Positions 17,740 through 26,576 of a stretch of DNA of 64,000 nucleotides are shown in pieces. The stretch spans positions 1 through 64,000 of the forward strand of contig NZ_MPPI01000005.1 of the NCBI RefSeq assembly GCF_001895925.1, in the 5' to 3' direction. A program made the position numbers and the translations under genes. Below the pieces are notes generated by a model. The model had not been told where the DNA came from and searched no databases. It saw only the letters and a program-made list of their open reading frames with translations. Positions within the stretch are counted from its first letter, which is position 1. The number at the start of each line of letters is the position of its first letter. This DNA is from Phormidesmis priestleyi ULC007 (GTDB lineage Bacteria > Cyanobacteriota > Cyanobacteriia > Leptolyngbyales > Leptolyngbyaceae).

Positions 17740-17823
17740 CCCGAAGTTTTGGAGAATCCCGAAACCGTGAGTGGCGATCCAGAGTTGCCAGGGTTTGTGC
17801 TGCGGATGGCAAGAATTTGGTGA
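17740..17823 (+). pseudogene. C-terminal remnant of a Uma2-family gene
   Basis: Just after the SLH gene, an open stretch preceded by a stop reads VLENPETVSGDPELPGF followed by VLRMARIW and a stop. This matches the conserved C-terminal tail of Uma2 (DUF820) PD-(D/E)XK proteins (..SG...LPGF.L....W). No upstream part of the gene survives. The rest of 17824-17944 shows nothing recognisable. Confidence 0.6.
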
Positions 17824-17944
17824 AGCGATCGCCTCTCTAGAAGCAATCCGTGGTCAAGCAATCAACCGTCAAAGGTAAACAAGTACAGAAGTACTATGCG
17901 ACGGTTCTGTGGTATGTCCTCATAGCTGGCACCAAATCGACAGT

Positions 17945-20428
17945 ATGACCACCTTCCTTACAGACTCCACAGATATTACTAGGATTCATTTTGCCTCAAA
18001 GTTAAGCCTGAAGCAGCGCAGTGAGTTGGGTCAGTTTTTGACTCCTGCTCCAATCGCTCGTTTTATGGCAGGACAATTTAGCAATCTGGCAGGTCATGTC
18101 AGATTACTAGATCCTGGAGCGGGGGTTGGATCATTAACCACCGCTTTTGTAGAGCGACTATTAATCAGTTCTGATAAGGTTGAAAGCTGCTTTATAACAG
18201 CATATGAAGTTGAGCCAATTTTCCTACCATCTTTAAAGCAAAGCCTTGCGGAGTGCTGTATAGCTTTAGAAAACAAAGGAATTAAAGCAAACTATTGTTT
18301 ATGCGAAGAGAGCTTTATAGAAGCTGCTGCCGAAGTAAATCTACCCCTCTTTACTCGATCTCCTATTAGTTTTACTCATGCGATTCTAAATCCTCCTTAC
18401 AAGAAGATCAGCAGTCAATCAATTGAAAAGAAGATTCTTTTAAGTCTTGGAGTCGAAACTGTCAATCTTTACAGTGCATTTGTCTGGCTTGCGATGTTAC
18501 AGGTTGCTGAGGGTGGAGAGATCGTAGCTATTACGCCAAGAAGCTTTTGTAACGGCACGTATTTTCGTCCTTTTCGTAAAGCTCTTCTGGCAGAGATGGG
18601 GCTTGGGAAAATTCATGTATTCGAGAGTCGTTCAGCAGCTTTTGCAGAAGATAACGTGCTACAAGAAAACATTATTTTTCAGGCTACTAAAACAAAGCTT
18701 AAACCTGATTTTATAGAAGTCACTAATAATTCTGGAAATGCCTTAGGTGAATTTTCAGAAAAGAGACTTGTTCCTTATAGCGAAGTTATTGAAACCAGCG
18801 ACTCTGAGCAATTTATCCATATTATTACAAACTCTCTTGAAGATGCGTTGAGAGTGCAGATGGATAAGTTGCCCTGCACCTTAGATGAGCTCAGTTTAGA
18901 AGTGTCAACCGGCCCAGTTGTAGACTTTCGCCTCAAGTCAGCTTTGAGGAGTTGTTTGGATGAGAAGAGCATCCCGTTGATTTACCCAGAATCAATGAAG
19001 GCAGGGGAAATTTCGTTTCCACCCAAGAATCCTCGGAAGGCGATCGCAATTGAACCAAACCAGGAAACACAGAAATGGCTGATTCAGAGAGGTTGGTATG
19101 TTTTAACAAGGCGTTTTTCTGCTAAAGAAGAGAAACGTCGCGTTGTGGCTGCTGTGTGTTCTCCTATGAAGGAACCATTACTAGGCATAGAGAATCATCT
19201 CAACTACTATCATGCCAAAGGTGAAGGTATGAATCCTGATCTTGCACGGGGTTTAGCTGCATTTCTGAATTCAACGCTATTCGACAACTACTTCCGTCAG
19301 TTCAGCGGTCACACACAAATCAACGCAACAGATTTGCGTAGAATCAAATACCCTCGTAAAGATGATTTAATTTCTTTGGGAAGCCAAGTCGATGACTCTA
19401 TATCCAATCAAGAACGACTTGATGAGCTTGTCCATAAAGCTCTGTCAATTATGAGCGAAGTAACCAATGCAATTCAGGCTAGTAAACGCATTGAAGAGTC
19501 CCTTGTGATTCTCAAGGATGTTTCTGCTCCGAGGGAGCAGCAGAATGAACGTTCAGCACTTTGCTTACTGGCATTGGCAAACGTTCTACCTGAAACTCCT
19601 TGGAGTCAGGCGACAGCCCCAAGGCGCGGAATTACCGAAATGATGGATTGGTTTCGTGATTACTACGGTAAACAATACGCACCCAATACACGCGAAACAG
19701 TACGACGACAAACAATGCACCAGTTCGTGCAGATAGGGTTAGTGATTGAGAACCCTGATCGCCCCGATCGACCCATTAATAGCCCCAAGTGGTGTTATCA
19801 ACTTCATCAACAAGCACTCTCCCTTCTTCAATCGTATGGCTCTGAACAATGGGAAGAGGCTCGTGAGAATTACGTTGTTTCAGTCAAAAACCTGTTGCAG
19901 GATAGAGAGCGAAATATATCGATGATTCCTGTTAATTTGCCTAATGGTCAGGCAATCCAGCTTTCATCGGGTGGACAGAACATATTGATAAAAGACATCT
20001 TAGAGAAATTTTGCCCCCGATTTACGCCAGGAGGCACGGTACTATATGTGGGCGATGCTGGAGATAAATTTATCGTTAACGAAACTCAGAAGTTTCGAGA
20101 AATTGGGGTTCAACTAGACCCCCACGGTAAGATGCCGGATCTTGTAGTGCATTATAAAGGGCAGGACTGGCTGGTGTTGGTAGAAGCCGTAACTAGCCAC
20201 GGTCCAGTTAATTTAAAGCGCCATAATGAATTGAAGCGACTTTTTCAGTCAAGTAGTAAGGGGTTGGTCTTTGTGACTGCTTTCCCAAGCCGCAAGCAAA
20301 TGACTCGATATCTTGCTGAGATTTCTTGGGAAACAGAAGTTTGGGTAGCCGACCAACCGGATCACATGATTCATTTCAATGGAGAGAGATTTCTCGGACC
20401 CTACGAAGAGCCGGAGAATCGTTCTTGA
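17945..20428 (+). CDS. Fused N6-adenine methyltransferase / BsuBI-PstI-type restriction endonuclease
   Basis: 827 residues from the ATG at 17945; the open frame extends to 17909 but this ATG precedes the conserved start. Residues about 30-320 form the methylase: SAM-binding LLDPGAGVGSLTTAF and catalytic AILNPPYKKI (NPPY). A middle region (GEISFPPKNP, FLNSTLFDNYFRQFSGHTQI) resembles the target-recognition part of Eco57I-like type IIG enzymes. The last ~160 residues match BsuBI/PstI nucleases: VLYVGDAGDKFI, KMPDLVVHYKGQDWLVLVEA and VTSHGPVNLKRHNELKRLF. BsuBI and PstI cut CTGCAG, usually with a separate methylase; here both activities sit on one chain. The gene is AT-richer and poor in HIP1 sites, suggesting transfer. 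Confidence 0.87.
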   Translation: MTTFLTDSTDITRIHFASKLSLKQRSELGQFLTPAPIARFMAGQFSNLAGHVRLLDPGAGVGSLTTAFVERLLISSDKVESCFITAYEVEPIFLPSLKQSLAECCIALENKGIKANYCLCEESFIEAAAEVNLPLFTRSPISFTHAILNPPYKKISSQSIEKKILLSLGVETVNLYSAFVWLAMLQVAEGGEIVAITPRSFCNGTYFRPFRKALLAEMGLGKIHVFESRSAAFAEDNVLQENIIFQATKTKLKPDFIEVTNNSGNALGEFSEKRLVPYSEVIETSDSEQFIHIITNSLEDALRVQMDKLPCTLDELSLEVSTGPVVDFRLKSALRSCLDEKSIPLIYPESMKAGEISFPPKNPRKAIAIEPNQETQKWLIQRGWYVLTRRFSAKEEKRRVVAAVCSPMKEPLLGIENHLNYYHAKGEGMNPDLARGLAAFLNSTLFDNYFRQFSGHTQINATDLRRIKYPRKDDLISLGSQVDDSISNQERLDELVHKALSIMSEVTNAIQASKRIEESLVILKDVSAPREQQNERSALCLLALANVLPETPWSQATAPRRGITEMMDWFRDYYGKQYAPNTRETVRRQTMHQFVQIGLVIENPDRPDRPINSPKWCYQLHQQALSLLQSYGSEQWEEARENYVVSVKNLLQDRERNISMIPVNLPNGQAIQLSSGGQNILIKDILEKFCPRFTPGGTVLYVGDAGDKFIVNETQKFREIGVQLDPHGKMPDLVVHYKGQDWLVLVEAVTSHGPVNLKRHNELKRLFQSSSKGLVFVTAFPSRKQMTRYLAEISWETEVWVADQPDHMIHFNGERFLGPYEEPENRS

Positions 20429-20472
20429 AAATATCGGTTGTGACAGTACACCTAACCATTAAATGCGCTGCA

Positions 20473-20641
20473 ATGGACAGGCGAAACTTTTTAGCAATGA
20501 TGGAGAAGTCACAGACTGCCGTTGAGCTTCACCATAAGGTGGGTGGTTGCCGTAGCAAGGCGCTTAAATGGAGATGGTTTTCTTATTACGGCATATCAGA
20601 CCGATGCGATGAAGGAGGGTCAAACCGAATGGCTCAAATAA
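20473..20641 (+). pseudogene. Broken small gene, partner of the DUF2283-like gene
   Basis: An ATG at 20473 gives MDRRNFLAMMEKSQTAVEL. A different frame then carries VVAVARRLNGDGFLITAYQT and ends with a stop at 20639-20641, overlapping the next gene's ATG. The two segments look like the ends of one small protein whose middle is deleted or frameshifted. The ending F.ITAY.TD..KEG is like that of toxins in the RelE/DUF4258-like classes, but the family is uncertain. Confidence 0.5.
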
Positions 20642-20837
20642 AGGTGTTTTACGAACCTGAGACTGAACTGTTAAGCGTGTTCTGGCAGAATCCAAGAAAA
20701 AATCAGATTGCCACAGAATTGGGTGATGGAGTCATTTTGCTCAAGGATGGAGTAAGCGGTGAGCCAATTGGTTAGAGGTCTTGTCTTGTCATCCCGGAGA
20801 TGCTCGTTTCGATGCAGTTAGTGTTGAGCTAGGTTAA
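20629..20837 (+). pseudogene. DUF2283-like small gene with a one-base frameshift
   Basis: The ATG at 20629 follows a good ribosome site (GAAGGAGGG). It encodes AQIKVFYEPETELLSVFW...GDGVILLKDGVSGEPIG and then stops at 20773-20775. Inserting a single T there restores the family continuation LEVLSCHPGDARFDAVSVEL, ending at 20837. The 48-residue product is therefore a truncated DUF2283-type protein. DUF2283 proteins are often second genes in two-gene toxin-antitoxin-like pairs, in keeping with the 13-bp overlap upstream. Confidence 0.65.
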
Positions 20838-20940
20838 TCGAACTGAATGCAGCCAGCTAACATCCTTTGGATCAGATTGCAAAAGAGGGAGAGTTTGTCA
20901 GCGAATCCTTCCTCTTTTGCAGTCGATCGATCGTCAAACG

Positions 20941-21078
20941 CTAGAAAACATAAGCTGACTTAAGTGCCCACAAAATCAATACTGCAATGCTTCCTAGAAT
21001 GACGATCGCAGATGCGGTGAGAGCAGCAGCGCTATCTGCACCCTCGAATTTCATGATGCCGCGATTTAAGTCTGACAT
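20941..21078 (-). CDS. 45-residue single-helix membrane protein
   Basis: The ATG at 21078 follows AAAAGGA. The product begins MSDLNRGIMKFEGADSAAAL and continues with one strong transmembrane helix (ASAIVILGSIAVLILWAL) and a short KSAYVF tail. An open frame of 65 codons extends upstream, but the internal start has the ribosome site. The short polar N-terminus plus one helix resembles small photosynthetic-complex subunits, yet I cannot match it to a named one. No neighbour explains it. Confidence 0.65.
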   Translation of the reverse strand: MSDLNRGIMKFEGADSAAALTASAIVILGSIAVLILWALKSAYVF

Positions 21079-21289
21079 GGTGGGAAATCCTTTTGAGTGT
21101 GGTGTAGAAAGTTGTAGATCCGCCTCTACGGTAGTCAAGAAAAAGCAGTTTGTTACGATTTCTAAAGCATTATTTTAGCTTTTGTTTTTGATAAGTGTCC
21201 GTAATGTCGTCCTTTCCTGAGACTTTAAGAATACGATCGCTCAATCTCACCTCACACGCCAAGATAGAAAGGCAATTTTATAGACATCG

Positions 21290-22228
21290 ATGCTGATGAA
21301 ACTTGTGCTGCTGATCGGGGGGATTCTCATCGTCGTATTGATTTTTTTAGAGGTTTTTCTACAGTTAGCGTTTGGGTTTGGCAATCCCTTACTATATGAG
21401 AGCGATCGTCAAATCGGCTACCTGTTAACGCCTAATCAAAATGTCCGTCGTTTCGGCAATCGCATTCAAATTAACCAACACTCAATGCGAAGCGGCGTTA
21501 TCTCTGCAACTCGTCCCGACTCAACGCTGCGGGTTTTAATGATTGGAGACTCGATCGTCAACGGTGGCTGGTGGACTGATCAAAAAAACACCCTCTCCGA
21601 AGTGCTGACCGCGCAATTAAAAGCATTCAAATCGGGTTCTGTCGAAGTTCTCAACGCCTCTGCTAACTCCTGGAGTCCTCGTAACGAGTTGGCGTATCTT
21701 CAGCGATTTGGACTTTTTCAGGCGCAGGTACTTGTGCTGGTGATCAATACCGATGATTTATTTGCGACGGCTCCAACTTCGCTTCCTGTGGGGCACGATC
21801 GTAACTATCCCGATCGTAAACCGCCATTCGCCCTTGCAGAAGTGGTTAGCCGCTACCTTCTCCCGGCTCCGCCAATGTCAGAAGCGTTGCAGGCAGTACA
21901 GGCAGAAAGTGGCGATCGAGTCGGCATCAACTTAGAGGCGATTCGTCAAATTCATCAACTCTCTGATCAAAACAACGCTCGATTCTTGCTCGTCATGACC
22001 CCGCTGTTAAGAGAACTTGAACATGCTCCAAGAGACTACGAACTTGTTGCCCGTCAGCGTTTGTTAGACCTGACTCAAACAGAATCGATTCAATACATCG
22101 ATTTCTTAACGGTTTTTAGTGCGGGAGTCAAAAAGCCGAAAGATGTTTACCATGATCACATTCATCTCAACCTGGCAGGAAATAAACTAGTGAGTGATTG
22201 GATCAGCAAAACGCTTCACGAATCTTAA
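21290..22228 (+). CDS. Membrane-anchored SGNH/GDSL hydrolase-like protein
   Basis: 312 residues: an N-terminal membrane helix (LVLLIGGILIVVLIFLEVFL) followed by an SGNH fold. The nucleophile motif is MIGDSIVNGG (block I), the Asn-containing block III is likely near NASANSWSPRNE, and the catalytic Asp/His pair is in YHDHIHLNLAGN. Such proteins hydrolyse or transfer acyl groups on polysaccharides or lipids outside the cytoplasm. The substrate is unknown. The lysozyme gene follows 49 bp downstream on the same strand, so both may act on the cell envelope. Confidence 0.8.
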   Translation: MLMKLVLLIGGILIVVLIFLEVFLQLAFGFGNPLLYESDRQIGYLLTPNQNVRRFGNRIQINQHSMRSGVISATRPDSTLRVLMIGDSIVNGGWWTDQKNTLSEVLTAQLKAFKSGSVEVLNASANSWSPRNELAYLQRFGLFQAQVLVLVINTDDLFATAPTSLPVGHDRNYPDRKPPFALAEVVSRYLLPAPPMSEALQAVQAESGDRVGINLEAIRQIHQLSDQNNARFLLVMTPLLRELEHAPRDYELVARQRLLDLTQTESIQYIDFLTVFSAGVKKPKDVYHDHIHLNLAGNKLVSDWISKTLHES

Positions 22229-22277
22229 AGCTCACCACTGAATCAGTCAGATAACCAGCATTTTGGAGGAACGGACT

Positions 22278-23297
22278 ATGGCTTTAGAAGGGATTGATGT
22301 CTCTACTTATCAAGGCGATGTTGATTGGGCAACGGTTGCAAATCAAGGCATTCTCTACGCGTTTGCAAAGGCAACTGAGGGCGCAAGCAGCACCGACCCG
22401 TCCTTCACTCGCAACTGGACGAACATGAAAACTTTTGGCGTTGTCCGGGGTGCCTATCACTTTTTTCGGCCTGCTAAAGACCCGATCGTGCAAGCCAATA
22501 ACTTCTTGCAGTTGGTCAAAAACAGTTTAGAAGCGTCCGATTTGCCGCCCGTTTTAGATTTAGAAGTGATGGACGGCTTAGATGCCCCAACGGTAATCAA
22601 TAACGCTCTTAAATGGATCTCAGCGATCGAAACCGCTACTGGAAGAAAGCCGATCGTCTACACCTATCCTTCATTTTGGGAAGATAAGCTGGGTAACCCA
22701 ACCCAGTTTTCTAACTACCCACTCTGGATTGCTAACTTTGGGACGCGCACTCCCTCTCTTCCGAGTGCTTGGCGAAACTGGGCATTCCATCAATACTCAG
22801 AATCCGGGAAGCTACAGGGCATTCAGGGCAATGTCGATCTCAACCAATTTAATGGCACCCTTGATGATTTGCAAAAGCTGTTGAAGGGTAAGGTTCCGCT
22901 GCGAGTTGGCTCTAGAGGGCAAGTGGTGCTGGAGTTACAGCAATTCCTTAAAGCCAATGGTTTCGACCCAGGTACGCCCGATGGAGCATTTGGCGCTAAG
23001 ACAAAATCTGCGGTTGTGAGCTACCAGCAAGCAAAACGCCTCGCCCCCGATGGCATTGTTGGAGCAGCCACTTGGACAGCCCTGCAATCGACTTCTCAAC
23101 CCACTCCAACCCCTATACCCACTCCAAAGCCGACTCCTGCCCCCGCACCCACGCCAGTGCCAGCAGGTATCAGTTTAGTCAGTGTTGCTAAAAACTATCG
23201 ATCGCTGCCTCACCAAGATCAAGCACTCAACTGGTTACAAGGACAAATTCCTCAAGAGGTGATCGAGGGGTTTGCCAAGCGCTGGCGGCAGATGTAG
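22278..23297 (+). CDS. GH25 lysozyme with peptidoglycan-binding domain
   Basis: The start is the ATG at 22278, because GGAGG at 22266-22270 serves as its ribosome site; the longer frame from a TTG at 22263 would contain that site. Residues 1-200 are a GH25 muramidase: GIDVSTYQGDVDW, FAKATEGASSTD, GAYHFFRP, catalytic DLE in PPVLDLEVMD and a C-terminal HQYSESGK. Residues 205-268 form a PG_binding_1 domain (LRVGSRGQVVLELQQFLKAN). A TPTPIPTPKP-like linker leads to a short C-terminal helical domain. No signal peptide is visible, as in several GH25 proteins and phage endolysins. Confidence 0.92.
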   Translation: MALEGIDVSTYQGDVDWATVANQGILYAFAKATEGASSTDPSFTRNWTNMKTFGVVRGAYHFFRPAKDPIVQANNFLQLVKNSLEASDLPPVLDLEVMDGLDAPTVINNALKWISAIETATGRKPIVYTYPSFWEDKLGNPTQFSNYPLWIANFGTRTPSLPSAWRNWAFHQYSESGKLQGIQGNVDLNQFNGTLDDLQKLLKGKVPLRVGSRGQVVLELQQFLKANGFDPGTPDGAFGAKTKSAVVSYQQAKRLAPDGIVGAATWTALQSTSQPTPTPIPTPKPTPAPAPTPVPAGISLVSVAKNYRSLPHQDQALNWLQGQIPQEVIEGFAKRWRQM

Positions 23298-23298
23298 T

Positions 23299-23383
23299 TT
23301 AGATTTTGGGTTTTGGAGGTTTTGTTGCTGTCTGATAGTTTTTCAGAAAACCCAGCTAGAACCATCCAAAATCCAAAATCTAA
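23299..23383. repeat. Inverted repeat of the ATTTTGG type, possible terminator
   Basis: TTAGATTTTGGGTTTTGG (23299-23316) and CCAAAATCCAAAATCTAA (23366-23383) pair with one mismatch. The pair lies directly after the lysozyme gene. It may act as a bidirectional terminator or be a dispersed repeat. Confidence 0.55.
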
Positions 23384-23392
23384 TATTATAAT

Positions 23393-23614
23393 TTATTGCT
23401 CTTCCGCGTTTAAGTCTTGTCGCCAGCAATGCTCTAGCAGATGCAACTCCGATCGCAACCAGCAATGCTCTAGCTGCTGAATGTTGTGATATCGCCAGAA
23501 TCGACGTGGACGAGCAAAAAAGGGTTGAGCAGGGTGAAAAAGTGGTTGATTGAGATAGGCCCAGAGAGGAAAGCGAGGAGCTCGACTGTCTTCTGTGTGG
23601 AAGCGATCGTTCAT
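23393..23614 (-). CDS. Small hypothetical protein rich in aromatic residues
   Basis: 73 residues: MNDRFHTEDSRAPRFPLWAY, then RRFWRYHNIQQLEHCWLRSE and a second LEHCW. The Trp/Tyr/His-rich composition and the doubled LEHCW segment look like a real short protein, but no family is recognised. No strong ribosome site is visible. The 280-bp gap to dxr holds a perfect 10-bp hairpin (CTTCTGCCAG 23648-23657, CTGGCAGAAG 23671-23680) and nothing else recognisable. Confidence 0.45.
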   Translation of the reverse strand: MNDRFHTEDSRAPRFPLWAYLNQPLFHPAQPFFARPRRFWRYHNIQQLEHCWLRSELHLLEHCWRQDLNAEEQ

Positions 23615-23894
23615 GTCAATAACAATAACTAAACGGCTGATTGCGAGCTTCTGCCAGAATCACGGCTAACCTGGCAGAAGATTGCGGTAGTGGTTCAGGG
23701 ATCTGACACCTACCCAAAGAGTGATTTTTAGATCACCAATCAGCCAATCAGTATGGCACTGATTCATTTAGTTTTGGGAAAAGAAAGCGTTACTTTGTCA
23801 AGGTTTTATGGTTTTCTTGGCAAAATATTAGAGAATTCACCTATTTGTAAACTTCGATTGAGAGAAGACAGATTCTTTAAAGGAAGATTTGGCG

Positions 23895-25088
23895 CTATTT
23901 CACCATAAAGTACTTTCGATCGCCGCTTTCTTGACTAGCGGTTAATAAATCCTGTCTTGCCCATTCGTCAGCCGCCAAAATATCGTCTAGGCATGGAGTT
24001 GCTTGATTTTGAGACTGGTAGTGATCGCAAGTCTGCTCAATCAATCGAGGAATGTCTAAAAAGCGAATCTTCTCATCTAAAAATAGGGCCACAGCTTGTT
24101 CGTTTGCGGCATTCAGAACGGCAGGTAAACAGCCTCCAGCGCGACCTGCGGCGTAGGCAAGTCCCATGCAAGGATACTTTTCGTGATCGGGTTCTCTAAA
24201 GGTGAGATTGCCTGCTTTAACGAGGTTTAACCGCTCCCAGTTGGTGGGGAGACGATCGGGGTAAGACAGCGCGTAGAGCAGTGGCAGCCGCATATCTGCC
24301 CAACCCAGTTGAGCCAGCACTGATGTGTCTTGCAGTTCGATCAACGAGTGAATGATGCTCTGGGGATGAATGACAATCTCAATATCGTCGTAATCTAGGC
24401 CAAACAAATAGTGGGCCTCGATCACTTCTAAGCCTTTGTTCATCAGGGTTGCAGAGTCTACAGTGATCTTGCGACCCATCGACCAATTGGGATGTTTGAG
24501 CGCGTCGGCAACCGTGACATCAGCTAGTTTTTCGACTGCCCAATCTCTAAACGCGCCGCCCGAAGCCGTTAATAAAATCTTTCTCAGTCCGCCTTTTGGG
24601 ACTCCCTGCAAACACTGGAAAATCGCAGAGTGTTCTGAATCTGCGGGCAGGAGTTTCACGCCATGCTTTTCTACCAACGGCAAAACGACCGGGCCACCCG
24701 CAATCAGCGTTTCTTTATTTGCTAAAGCGATGTCTTTGCCTGCTTTGATCGCGGCGATCGTCGGCAGCAATCCCGCACATCCCACAATGCCAGTCACGAC
24801 GGCTTCGGCATCGCCATATTGGGCAACCTCAACGACTCCGGCACTTCCGGCTAAGAGAATGGGCTGCGGATCGAGATCAGCGATCGCCGCTCTCAATTCG
24901 GGTAGTTTGTCTTCATCACAAATGGCAACAATTTCAGGATGAAACTGACGGATTTGTTGGGCGAACAGTTCTACGTTGCGTCCTGCTGCCATGCCGACGA
25001 TCCGAAACTGATCGGGATATTGGGCAACAATATCGAGGGTTTGAGTCCCAATTGAGCCAGTTGAACCAAGGAGGGAGATTGCTTTCAC
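23895..25088 (-). CDS. dxr: 1-deoxy-D-xylulose 5-phosphate reductoisomerase
   Basis: Second enzyme of the MEP isoprenoid pathway; NADPH-dependent conversion of DXP to MEP in the cytoplasm. The NADPH loop is [15 protein letters not shown]; other marks are [26 protein letters not shown] (Asp/Glu metal ligands), [32 protein letters not shown] and the flexible-loop HPQSIIHSL. The length, 397 aa, is typical. It supplies isoprenoid units used by the carotenoid step encoded by crtQ upstream in the window. Confidence 0.97.
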   Translation of the reverse strand: MKAISLLGSTGSIGTQTLDIVAQYPDQFRIVGMAAGRNVELFAQQIRQFHPEIVAICDEDKLPELRAAIADLDPQPILLAGSAGVVEVAQYGDAEAVVTGIVGCAGLLPTIAAIKAGKDIALANKETLIAGGPVVLPLVEKHGVKLLPADSEHSAIFQCLQGVPKGGLRKILLTASGGAFRDWAVEKLADVTVADALKHPNWSMGRKITVDSATLMNKGLEVIEAHYLFGLDYDDIEIVIHPQSIIHSLIELQDTSVLAQLGWADMRLPLLYALSYPDRLPTNWERLNLVKAGNLTFREPDHEKYPCMGLAYAAGRAGGCLPAVLNAANEQAVALFLDEKIRFLDIPRLIEQTCDHYQSQNQATPCLDDILAADEWARQDLLTASQESGDRKYFMVK

Positions 25089-25120
25089 GATCGCTGATCC
25101 GGTGACACTTTAGGATTATC

Positions 25121-25162
25121 TTACTCTGTAGTGAAATCTACTCAATAAAAGCTACAGAGTAA
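25121..25162. terminator. Perfect 11-bp hairpin at the transposase stop
   Basis: TTACTCTGTAG (25121-25131) and CTACAGAGTAA (25152-25162) are exact inverted copies with a 20-base loop. The right arm encodes the last residues and stop of the transposase. It could terminate transcription toward dxr or mark an element end; no T-run follows. Confidence 0.45.
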
Positions 25163-26336
25163 TGAGGTCATGAAACAACATCGTGATCATTCTACGAATG
25201 ACTCGCATCGATCGCTGATCACCCTTTCCAGGGTCAAGATGTTTAAGTTCACCTTTGACGATCGCATCTGTTCCATTTTCGTAGTAGTGCCTGAGTTTTT
25301 GAATGGTAGGTAGCTCTAGATTTGGATCAATGATGATGGCCATCGTGCACCATCGCCACAATGCTCGACGGATATCGCTTCTTCCGCCTGCTTTTTCTCC
25401 TTGAGTTCCGCCTGATTGGTATTGCACCATGCCGACTCCTAGAGCCAGTTTGAAGCTGGCTAGGGAGCGATATCGTTTACTACCTTCAATGCGCTCAATA
25501 ATGGGTTTTCCATCCGCTCCTAAAAATTGGCTGATGGGATAAATTACCCCTAAAAGTGCGGCGCTCGTGCGATCGCCGATTGCGTAACGGTCGAAGACTT
25601 GCAAATAAGGCTGAAACTCGTCTCTCTCCATCTCTTGCGCGATTTCTTGCTCAATCAGAAACTCTCGCTCTTCAACCAGAATTAGCTGGTGAGCAAGTCC
25701 TTGGCTAAAGCTGCTAATTCCCGTTCCGATCGAGGTCGATAAGATTTTTTCCCATTTTGCGGATGGATTGCCGATCATGGCTCTTAAGACTCCTGGTGGA
25801 TTCTGAGTCAGCCAGTTGCGATTGATCTGTTTTTGAGCAATTTCGGGGCACTCGTGGGCAAGCTGGAGACGCAATCGAGCCACGATCGGATTACGAATCC
25901 GCGTCAGGCTTTCCAATTGGTGAACTAGATCTCGCAAGCGGCTCGAAACGCCTCGAATAAAGAACTGTGGACGATTCCACCGCTCTAATCCGTAGCAGGC
26001 AAGCGCGATCGCGTCGAGGCGATCTGACTTGTTAAAGACTTTCCACGATTCTCGATAATTGGCAATTTCCCGATGCCCCACCCAGCGCACTTCTCGACCC
26101 GCTTGAATCAGATGATGGGCCCAGATTTTGGAGTAGTGCGCGCCTGTTGGCTCCATCAGTGCCCCATCAAACGGTAGGGCAAGTAACTGAGTAATGCCTT
26201 CACGATCGGCGGCAAACTCTAACTTTTTAAATCCCTGCTTGAACCGTTTTAAATCGGGCGGAATTTCCGATAGAATGCACACTGAAATTGAGGATCGACT
26301 GATGTCAATCCCGGCGACGGTGATATTGGTTCCCAT
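25152..26336 (-). CDS. IS110-family (DEDD) transposase
   Basis: 394-residue recombinase. The N-terminal RuvC-like DEDD domain shows AGIDISRSSISV (first Asp), ALMEPTGAHYSKIW (Glu), and KSDRLDAIALACYG (paired Asp). A helical region follows, then a C-terminal Transposase_20-type domain with QYQSGG (candidate Ser nucleophile) and GRSDIRRALWRW. IS110 enzymes work with a bridge RNA encoded in the element's non-coding end, and the 180 bases upstream of this start hold a strong fold candidate. The gene is full length and lacks visible frameshifts. No terminal inverted repeats are expected for this family, so the element's ends were not fixed. Confidence 0.82.
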   Translation of the reverse strand: MGTNITVAGIDISRSSISVCILSEIPPDLKRFKQGFKKLEFAADREGITQLLALPFDGALMEPTGAHYSKIWAHHLIQAGREVRWVGHREIANYRESWKVFNKSDRLDAIALACYGLERWNRPQFFIRGVSSRLRDLVHQLESLTRIRNPIVARLRLQLAHECPEIAQKQINRNWLTQNPPGVLRAMIGNPSAKWEKILSTSIGTGISSFSQGLAHQLILVEEREFLIEQEIAQEMERDEFQPYLQVFDRYAIGDRTSAALLGVIYPISQFLGADGKPIIERIEGSKRYRSLASFKLALGVGMVQYQSGGTQGEKAGGRSDIRRALWRWCTMAIIIDPNLELPTIQKLRHYYENGTDAIVKGELKHLDPGKGDQRSMRVIRRMITMLFHDLITL

Positions 26337-26416
26337 TAGTTGATCCTTAATCTCTGAAGACCCGCAAGTAAGGCATTACCGCGAGTCCATACTTCTGTTA
26401 AATCGGTTTGGGAGGG

Positions 26417-26514
26417 GCAATCTGGAAGACCTGTAAGATAATAAGTCCCCTTTTTCCAGAGACCCTTAATCTCTGAAGTCCGTAGACCCTTAAGGTTTTA
26501 AGTCCCCAGATTGC
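26417..26514 (-). ncRNA. Candidate IS110 bridge RNA or other structured RNA
   Basis: On the transposase strand, GCAATCTGG and CCAGATTGC (26506-26514 and 26417-26425 on plus) close a 98-nt multiloop. Inside are a hairpin CAGAGA-N7-TCTCTG (26457-26475), a small ACC-UUAA-GGU hairpin and a third GAC...GUC pairing. Variants of the segment GACTT...TTAAGGGTCT recur four times between 26345 and 26505. It lies about 80 nt before the transposase ATG, where IS110 elements encode the bridge RNA. The structure was folded by eye only. Confidence 0.5.
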
Positions 26515-26576
26515 GCGATCGGCTTTGGACACCTACCGCGACGGGTCATGCAGTCACAACCCGTTTCGTCTGTGTG

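Noticed and set aside
22263-22277. TTG start for the GH25 lysozyme
   Set aside because: This extension contains the GGAGG ribosome site of the ATG at 22278.
26337-26520. CRISPR-like array in the iterated TTAAGGGTCT region
   Set aside because: Units are short, degenerate and unevenly spaced with no uniform spacers or cas genes; a structured RNA of the IS110 element fits better.
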